From the NCBI GenBank assembly GCA_946885435.1, contig CAMPGL010000040.1, positions 1-13,672 on the forward strand: a stretch of 13,672 nt of DNA. Reading direction: 5' to 3'. Made by a program: the position numbers and the translations under genes. The stretch comes from an uncultured Brevundimonas sp. GTDB taxonomy: Bacteria; Pseudomonadota; Alphaproteobacteria; Caulobacterales; Caulobacteraceae. Below, one piece after another: positions 9,296 through 13,672 of the stretch. The notes below the pieces were generated by a model that did no database searches, was not told where the DNA came from, and saw only the letters and a program-made list of their open reading frames with translations. The first letter of the stretch is position 1, and each line of letters starts with the position of its first letter.

Positions 9296-10213
9296 TCAGG
9301 CGGAGCGACGCTCCGCCTGGCCCCACAGACGCTCGCGGTAGGCGTCGAAGCACCGCGCGCCCGACAGCAGACGCATGACAGCACCCTCGGCCAGCGAGCG
9401 GCCGAGCGAAGGGTCCTGCTCCATCAGGGGTCGCAGGATCTCGGCGTTCCAGGCCTTGGAGTGCTCGACGTCGAGCGTGGCGTGGAGGGCGAAATATTTC
9501 CGCTCCGGCCCGACGCCCAGCCGCTTCAGGCCCGCCGCCACGTGTGCGGCCCGCCACGGGGCGGTCAGCTCCACCGCACCGAGCGCGCCCAGCGCGTGGT
9601 AGGCGTAGCGGCGGGTGGTGGCGAAGGCGACCAGGCAGTTGCCCAGCGCCAGCGACGGCCACACCGTGCCCTCGATCGTCGGCTTGAGGTCCAGGGCCTT
9701 GGCCAGCCGATCCAGCATCGGGCCGTGCATGCCGCCCTCGTTGCCACGACCCATCTCGTCCCAGTAGTTGCGGGCCAGCTCCAGCTTGGGCCGGGTGGGC
9801 ATCTTCACCTGCGCCAGGGCGACCAGGTCCTCGAAGCCCGCCTCGCCGGCGACCTCCTGCAGCAGGAACCAGCGCATCTCCTCCATGGAGGCCTCCTCGG
9901 CCAGCCACGGGAACAGCGGGTCGTTCTGGCCCGGCCCGGTGTCGATCAGGGCCTCGAACCAGGCGATGAAGCCCTCGACGTCGGCAGGCGCATTCGCGAC
10001 GAGCGGGGCGATCTCCTCGCGGAAGGCTTCGATCCAGCCACCCTCGACCAGGGTCATCTCGGCGTCGGCGCGCGCGTCCGCCGCCCAGTCCTCATAGGGC
10101 GTGGTCGGGTCGAGCCGCCGGTGGTTCCACCGCGCCAGCCGGCGGTGGAAGGCTTCGGGATCGGTCAGGTGTCCGGCGCCTTGCGGAGCCGGGGGAAAGC
10201 TTACGAGAGTCAT
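9296..10213 (-). CDS. Iron-containing redox enzyme family protein (haem-oxygenase-like fold)
   Basis: A 305-residue, all-helical soluble protein that I assign to the haem-oxygenase-like diiron group (iron-containing redox enzyme family). Substrate and reaction are unknown. Candidate metal ligands occur in helices as expected for that fold: the acidic MEEMRWFLLQEVAGE (110-124), NYWDEMGRGNEGGMH (149-163, with E159 and H163) and HATLDVEHSKAW (244-255, with H244, D248 and H251). The conserved W/Y-rich spacing (WFLLQE, RNYWDEM, YFALH) is also typical. The ATG at 10213 is chosen. A GTG at 10300 would add 29 residues rich in small and charged residues and unlike a family start. The RBS is weak (AGG at 7 bases). 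Its stop is 5 bases from that of convergent infA. Upstream, on the other strand, is a 58-residue gene. No neighbouring pathway suggests a substrate. Confidence 0.8.
   Translation of the reverse strand: MTLVSFPPAPQGAGHLTDPEAFHRRLARWNHRRLDPTTPYEDWAADARADAEMTLVEGGWIEAFREEIAPLVANAPADVEGFIAWFEALIDTGPGQNDPLFPWLAEEASMEEMRWFLLQEVAGEAGFEDLVALAQVKMPTRPKLELARNYWDEMGRGNEGGMHGPMLDRLAKALDLKPTIEGTVWPSLALGNCLVAFATTRRYAYHALGALGAVELTAPWRAAHVAAGLKRLGVGPERKYFALHATLDVEHSKAWNAEILRPLMEQDPSLGRSLAEGAVMRLLSGARCFDAYRERLWGQAERRSA
9297..9319. terminator. Perfect 11-bp inverted repeat between convergent gene ends
   Basis: CAGGCGGAGCG (9297-9307) and CGCTCCGCCTG (9309-9319) are exact complements around one central base. 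It begins 5 bases after the infA stop and overlaps the last codons and stop of the convergent redox gene. It is therefore placed to act as a shared bidirectional 3'-end structure. No U-tract is present on either side. Confidence 0.6.
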
Positions 10214-10325
10214 CGCGCGCCTGTGGCTTGGGGAGACCGGGAAACAAGCGCGCGTGCCCGACGGTTCCGAATCCGCTGTAATGCAAACTATTGAACACAC
10301 GCATTCTCTGGAACGCGGCGCGCCA

Positions 10326-10350
10326 GTCGCGAGTTGAGCGAACTCGCGAC
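10326..10350. promoter_or_regulatory. Perfect 10-bp inverted repeat in the 10.2-10.4 kb divergent region
   Basis: GTCGCGAGTT (10326-10335) and AACTCGCGAC (10341-10350) are exact complements with the loop GAGCG. The element lies 16 bases before the start of the plus-strand small gene and about 110 bases upstream of the redox enzyme start. It could be a 5'-leader hairpin of the small gene, an operator, or a 3'-end structure for read-through from the minus-strand methyltransferase gene. The position fits an operator or leader best. Confidence 0.45.
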
Positions 10351-10365
10351 AAAGGGATTCAGGAC

Positions 10366-10542
10366 ATGAACGCGCAGGGCTTCCTTTGGACGATCGCGCA
10401 GGTGGGATCGACCTGGCGCTGGGAGGCCGCGCCTCGCGACGGACAGCCGCGCCCCATCTCGGGTGAAGCGCCTACGCGGGCGGCGGCGGCGGCCTGCCTG
10501 GTGCGCGTCATCGCGCGCGAAACGGCCGCCACCCGGCCCTGA
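10366..10542 (+). CDS. Small hypothetical protein (58 aa)
   Basis: I do not recognise a characterised family. The sequence has an aromatic N-terminal part (FLWTIAQVGSTWRWEAAPRDG, residues 6-26), then PISGEAPTRAAAAACLVRVIARE (30-52), which reads as one alanine-rich helix. No signal peptide or membrane span is visible. The ATG at 10366 follows CAGGAC; the SD-to-start distance is short. The frame extends upstream to 10291, but those residues would run through the inverted repeat and look non-coding. The downstream methyltransferase gene converges, with 12 bases between stops. Support is the RBS, plausible composition and lack of any alternative gene in the space. Confidence 0.55.
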   Translation: MNAQGFLWTIAQVGSTWRWEAAPRDGQPRPISGEAPTRAAAAACLVRVIARETAATRP

Positions 10543-10554
10543 CCCGCGACGAGT

Positions 10555-11499
10555 TCAGGCGCGCGTGAGGACGGCGCCGACCGCCGCGATCCGCTCCACC
10601 TCGCGATAGGCCGGGCGCTCAAGTTCGGAGCCGAAGACGTCGGGGTCCAGCTCCTCGTAGGCGAGGCTGAGGCCGCTCTCGGCGGCGAGCTGTTCCAGGC
10701 CCTCGCACATGGCGTCGCGGCCCTCGACGATGGCCGAGCCGGTGTAGAGGAGCATCCGTCCGCCCGGGCGCAGCCGCTCGCACGCCTCGCGGGCCCACTG
10801 CATCGACAGCTCCGCGCCCAGGGCGCCGCCGCCGTCACGGTACGTCCGCCCGTCGTCGTCGGCGATGTAGGGCGGATTGGCGAGGATCAGGTCGAAGTCG
10901 TCCTCGACCCCGGCCATGCCGGCGCTCTCCACCGTGGCGACCGGCAAGCCCGCATAGGTCGTGTTGGCGCCCGTGAAGCGCAGGGCCGCCGGATTCACGT
11001 CGCCGGCCAGGACTTCGGATCTGGGCAGCAAGGCCGCCGCCGTGATCGCGCCGACGCCCGCCCCGCAGCCGATGTCGAAGACGCGGAAGGCCGCCCATGA
11101 GGGCGAGACCTGGGCGCGGATGAAACGCGCGAAGCGATAGCTGTCCGGTCCGAGGAAGACCGCGTCCGCCGACTCCGTCGGATAGGCGGAATGCAGCAGC
11201 AGGCGGCCGTTCAGGGTGCTCACCCTCACCGCGCTGCGCAGGCCGTCGGGCGTGGTCTCCAGAAGGCCCAGGCCGGCCAGCATCGCCTCGACCTCAGGAA
11301 AGACGCCCGGCTCGAAGGGCCGGCTCCAGCCGAAGACGTCGCGTAGGTCGCGCGCCATGGCGCGCGGTTCGCGAGACAGCACGGCGGCGTGGGTGTCGGG
11401 CGAGGGGGTGACGAAAGCGTAGCCCTGCGTCTGCAGCAGGGACAGAAGCTCGACCAGGACGGGCTCGTCCGCCTCCGGCCTCAAAAGCGGCGCGTTCAA
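10555..11499 (-). CDS. Class I SAM-dependent methyltransferase with NPPY motif
   Basis: A 314-residue protein. Residues 1-115 are an N-terminal region of unknown role, possibly substrate-recognising. Residues about 118-260 are a Rossmann methyltransferase domain of the small-domain (MTS) type. Motif I is VFDIGCGAGVGAI (140-152), an acidic residue after strand 2 is D167 in AGDVNPAAL, and motif IV is LILANPPYIADDD (204-216). NPPY is shared with PrmC/HemK glutamine methyltransferases and with N6-adenine and rRNA guanine-N2 methyltransferases, so the target is a planar nitrogen in protein or nucleic acid (inference). It starts at a TTG (11499-11497) that overlaps the TGA of the 64-residue gene, with CTGGGG upstream, implying translational coupling. 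It is the last gene of the ThiE-like operon. Confidence 0.87.
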   Translation of the reverse strand: MNAPLLRPEADEPVLVELLSLLQTQGYAFVTPSPDTHAAVLSREPRAMARDLRDVFGWSRPFEPGVFPEVEAMLAGLGLLETTPDGLRSAVRVSTLNGRLLLHSAYPTESADAVFLGPDSYRFARFIRAQVSPSWAAFRVFDIGCGAGVGAITAAALLPRSEVLAGDVNPAALRFTGANTTYAGLPVATVESAGMAGVEDDFDLILANPPYIADDDGRTYRDGGGALGAELSMQWAREACERLRPGGRMLLYTGSAIVEGRDAMCEGLEQLAAESGLSLAYEELDPDVFGSELERPAYREVERIAAVGAVLTRA

Positions 11500-11690
11500 C
11501 CCCAGAGCTTCTGGTAGGTGTCGCGCGGTCCGCGCGTCTCGACGCCGACGATACGGCCGATGGTTCGGAGCGCGGCCTCGCGGCTCATCGGGTCGGCCGG
11601 GTCGGCCTCGCGACGCAGCACCTCGGCGATTTGATCCAACTCGTCGTGGCCGTAGTCATTGAAACTGCGCGTCTCTTCGGAAACCTGCAT
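11496..11690 (-). CDS. Small hypothetical protein (64 aa), coupled to the methyltransferase
   Basis: I do not recognise a family. The protein is acidic and highly charged, without membrane or signal segments. Residues 15-28 (HDELDQIAEVLRRE) and 38-49 (EAALRTIGRIVG) look like two short helices, and the end is RDTYQKLWG. The ATG has an excellent GGGAGG six bases upstream (GGGAGGTTCCAATG). Its TGA (11498-11496) overlaps the TTG start of the methyltransferase, so equimolar expression and possibly a physical partnership are plausible (inference). It lies 57 bases downstream of the ThiE-like gene on the same strand. Confidence 0.72.
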   Translation of the reverse strand: MQVSEETRSFNDYGHDELDQIAEVLRREADPADPMSREAALRTIGRIVGVETRGPRDTYQKLWG

Positions 11691-11747
11691 TGGAACCTCC
11701 CTGTCGGGGCAGGAACGCAGAAAGCGCGACCGGGATGCAGACCGGCG

Positions 11748-12374
11748 TTAGGCGAGCAGCGCCTCGACGGCGGCGACGCCGCAGGCGCCGCTGCTGATCA
11801 GAGCCGGCGCGGTCGTCTCCGACACGCCGCCGAGCGCATAGACGGGCAGGCGCGCCGCGCGCACCAGTTCGCCGAACCGCGCCGCCCCCAGCGGAGCCCC
11901 CGCCGAGGGGCTGCGGCTCGGGAAGACGGGCGACAGGAGCGCGGCGTCAGCGCCCGCGCGGGCCGCGCGTTCGAGCGCTTCCGCCGAGTGGGCGGCGGTT
12001 GTGATCCGCCAGTGCGGGTGCTCCACACGCAGGGCGACCGCGCGCTCGATAGCGCGCTCCGGCAGGTGGACGCCGTCGACCTCCAGCGTCTCGCCCAGCT
12101 CCGCGTCCGCGCCGACGAGGAAGATCAGGCCGCGCCGCCGCGCCGTCTCGGCCAGCCTGCGGCCCACCGCCGTCGCGTCCGGGCGCCCGAACCCGCGGAA
12201 CACCACTCCGGCCCCGGCAGGCAGCCGCTCGACGGTCTCCCAGGGCTTTGGCGTGCGGTCGGGGTCAGTCAGGAACAGCAGCGGCGGCAGGGTGCGACCG
12301 CCCGGCTTGGCGTGGGCGCACGACTGGCTTAGGGCCAGAGCCGTCGACAGGAGCGCGTTCGATGTCCAGTCCAA
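11748..12374 (-). CDS. Thiamine phosphate synthase-like (ThiE/TenI superfamily) protein
   Basis: A 208-residue TIM-barrel protein of the ThiE/TenI superfamily. Family marks are LLFLTDPDRTP (32-42), VDGVHLPE (99-106), TTAAHSAEALERAARAGADAALLSPVFPS (125-153), PVYALGGV (177-184) and GACGVAAVEALL (196-207), the last two forming the phosphate-binding end. Compared by eye with Bacillus ThiE, key catalytic positions are changed: the INDR Asn-Asp is replaced by Gly-Ala (VGADAE), the GQxD aspartate by Ala, the REK lysine by Phe (VVFRGFG), and the TK lysine by Pro. True thiamine phosphate synthase activity is therefore doubtful; a TenI-like or new role is possible. The start is a TTG at 12374, the only ATG/GTG/TTG before the barrel. 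It overlaps the divergent yggS start by 13 bases. It is first of a three-gene minus-strand operon. Confidence 0.8.
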   Translation of the reverse strand: MDWTSNALLSTALALSQSCAHAKPGGRTLPPLLFLTDPDRTPKPWETVERLPAGAGVVFRGFGRPDATAVGRRLAETARRRGLIFLVGADAELGETLEVDGVHLPERAIERAVALRVEHPHWRITTAAHSAEALERAARAGADAALLSPVFPSRSPSAGAPLGAARFGELVRAARLPVYALGGVSETTAPALISSGACGVAAVEALLA

Positions 12375-13069
12375 CTCAGGGTCCGCAAGAGGCGCTGGCG
12401 GCCGTCCGCCACAGGATCGCGCGCGCCGCGAGGGCCGCCGGCCGCGCGCCCGAGGATGTGACCCTGATCGCGGTGAGCAAGCAACAGCCCTGGGAGCGCG
12501 TCCAGGCCCTCCTCGACGCGGGCCATCGCGTCTTTGGCGAGAACCGGGTGCAGGAGGCGCAAGGCCGCTGGGCGGACCGGCGCACGGAATGGCCCGACCT
12601 CCAGTTGCGTCTGATCGGCCCGCTGCAGTCCAACAAGGCCGCCGAGGCCGTGGCCCTGTTCGACGTGATCGAGACGCTCGACCGCGACAGCCTAGCGGAG
12701 GCCCTGGTCAAGGCGATCGCCAAGGCCGGGCGCGCGCCCGAGCTGTTCGTCCAGGTCAACACCGGTGAAGAGCCTCAGAAGGCGGGGGTGGCGCCGCACG
12801 AGGTCGACGCCTTCCTCGACCGCGTGCGCCAGACGCACGGACTGAACGTCTCGGGCCTGATGTGCATTCCACCCGCGGATGAGGAACCCGCCATGCATTT
12901 CGCGCTGTTGAGGAAGATCGCCCGCCGCAACGGGATCGAGCGTCTGTCCATGGGCATGAGCGGCGACTACGAGACCGCCGTGCGGTTCGGCGCCACCCAC
13001 GTCCGCGTCGGCTCGGCCCTGTTCGGGGCGCGCGAGGGGTTTGCGGCCAAGGCCGCATCGGGCCAATAA
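12362..13069 (+). CDS. yggS: YggS/PROSC family pyridoxal phosphate homeostasis protein
   Basis: Binds PLP on an alanine-racemase-like TIM barrel and buffers or delivers the cofactor; no catalytic turnover is known. The 235-residue protein is full length. K40 in LIAVSKQQPWE is the Schiff-base lysine. Other conserved blocks are FGENRVQEAQ (58-67), LIGPLQSNKA (84-93), VQVNTGEEPQKAG (130-142), SGLMCIPP (164-171), SMGMSGDYETAV (196-207) and HVRVGSALFGAR (213-224), the last two binding the PLP phosphate. The ATG at 12362 follows CAGGAG at nine bases; longer in-frame starts would lie over the divergent ThiE-like gene. The response regulator gene begins 5 bases after the stop, so the two are probably one operon. 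Confidence 0.95.
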   Translation: MSSPTQGPQEALAAVRHRIARAARAAGRAPEDVTLIAVSKQQPWERVQALLDAGHRVFGENRVQEAQGRWADRRTEWPDLQLRLIGPLQSNKAAEAVALFDVIETLDRDSLAEALVKAIAKAGRAPELFVQVNTGEEPQKAGVAPHEVDAFLDRVRQTHGLNVSGLMCIPPADEEPAMHFALLRKIARRNGIERLSMGMSGDYETAVRFGATHVRVGSALFGAREGFAAKAASGQ

Positions 13070-13074
13070 GGGCC

Positions 13075-13672
13075 ATGGCCCAGGCGACTTCGATTCTGAT
13101 CGTCGACGACGACAACGACCTGCGCGAGGCGCTGGCCGAGCAGCTGGCGCTCAACGGCGAGTTCGCGGTCGACCAGGCCGCGACGGGCCTGGATGGGGTC
13201 AAGAAGGGCTCCGAAGGCCGGGCCGAACTGATCCTGCTCGACATCGACCTGCCCGACATCAATGGCCGCGAGGTCTGCAAGCGGCTGCGCGAGGCCGGGG
13301 TGCGGGCCCCCATCGTCATGCTGACCGCCCAGGACAGCGAGGCCGACACCATCCAGGGTCTCGATTCCGGCGCGACGGACTATGTCACCAAGCCGTTCCG
13401 CTTCGCGGTCCTGCTGGCCCGCATTCGCGCCCACCTGCGCAGCGTCGAGCAGTCCGAGGACGCCGTCTTCCGCATCGGCCCCTACCAGTTCCGCCCGGCC
13501 CAGAAGGCCCTGTTCGACGAGGGCGGAAAGCGCATCCGCCTGACGGACAAGGAAACCTCGATCCTGAAGTATCTGCTGCGCGCCCGTTCCGAGGCGGTCA
13601 GCCGCGAGGAGCTGCTCACCGAGGTCTGGGGCTACAACGCCGGCGTCACCACCCACACGCTCGAGACCCACA
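13075..13672 (+). CDS. OmpR-family response regulator (CenR-like), C-terminus cut by window edge
   Basis: A two-component DNA-binding regulator. 199 residues are visible. The receiver domain (about 6-120) has the acidic pocket IVDDDNDL (9-16), phosphoacceptor D56 in ILLDIDLPDINGREVC, T84 in VMLTAQDSEAD and K106 in DYVTKPF. The winged-helix domain (about 130 onward) shows the OmpR/PhoB pattern: RIRLTDKETSILKYLLRARS (153-172), VSREELLTEVWGY (175-187) and the start of the recognition helix TTHTLETH. About 25-35 residues are missing. The start ATG lies 5 bases after yggS, with AAGGG just upstream. The position next to yggS recalls the Caulobacter regulator CenR, which controls envelope integrity, but that identity is inference. 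No sensor kinase is visible in the window. Confidence 0.95.
   Translation, partial: MAQATSILIVDDDNDLREALAEQLALNGEFAVDQAATGLDGVKKGSEGRAELILLDIDLPDINGREVCKRLREAGVRAPIVMLTAQDSEADTIQGLDSGATDYVTKPFRFAVLLARIRAHLRSVEQSEDAVFRIGPYQFRPAQKALFDEGGKRIRLTDKETSILKYLLRARSEAVSREELLTEVWGYNAGVTTHTLETH

Noticed and set aside
9461..10294. 277-codon plus-strand frame opposite the redox enzyme
   Set aside because: Antisense shadow; His/Gln/Arg/Gly-rich with no domain.
12967..13671. Minus-strand frame opposite the response regulator
   Set aside because: The plus strand encodes an unmistakable receiver and winged-helix protein over the same bases.

Overview
The window is ordinary, gene-dense, very GC-rich chromosome from an alphaproteobacterium. 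The best guess is Caulobacterales (Caulobacter, Brevundimonas or Phenylobacterium-like). The reasons are the alphaproteobacterial IF-1 core, the PhaZ, GshB and YggS sequence types, the thiamine-phosphate-synthase-like family next to yggS, and a G/C-rich palindromic intergenic repeat of the kind I associate with this order. This placement comes from family resemblance, not from a database search. I see no rRNA, tRNA, CRISPR array, insertion sequence or prophage.

Layout, left to right. (1) 1-2887, minus strand: polyhydroxyalkanoate depolymerase phaZ, a 143-bp palindromic repeat, a YgjP-type zinc metallohydrolase, and an enoyl-CoA hydratase that runs off the left edge. (2) 3035-6070, plus strand: a tight run of rsmI (16S rRNA methyltransferase), yraN, a SirB1-like transglutaminase-fold/TPR protein and gshB (glutathione synthetase). 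It ends against a small convergent gene whose stop codon overlaps that of gshB. (3) 6363-9291: a divergent pair, a fused glycosyltransferase/UDP-galactopyranose mutase on minus and an IF-1 gene with a basic C-terminal tail on plus. (4) 9296-10542: a haem-oxygenase-like iron-containing redox enzyme on minus and a 58-residue hypothetical on plus. (5) 10555-12374, minus strand: an apparently coupled operon of a ThiE-like protein with a degenerate active site, a 64-residue small protein and an NPPY-motif methyltransferase. (6) 12362-13672, plus strand: yggS (PLP homeostasis protein), then an OmpR-family response regulator truncated by the right edge.

How the genes fit together. Blocks 1 and 2 diverge from one 147-bp region. 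PhaZ and the enoyl-CoA hydratase are both consistent with carbon-storage and acyl-CoA turnover. Block 2 groups housekeeping functions (ribosome maturation and thiol synthesis). The GT-Glf fusion points to galactofuranose in a surface polysaccharide, although no other polysaccharide genes are present. Many gene ends carry perfect GC-rich inverted repeats without a U-tract.

I did not find a convincing new multi-gene system. The most interesting items are the ThiE-like/small protein/methyltransferase operon, the GT-Glf fusion, the tailed IF-1, the orphan iron-containing redox enzyme, and the structured start region of the enoyl-CoA hydratase.
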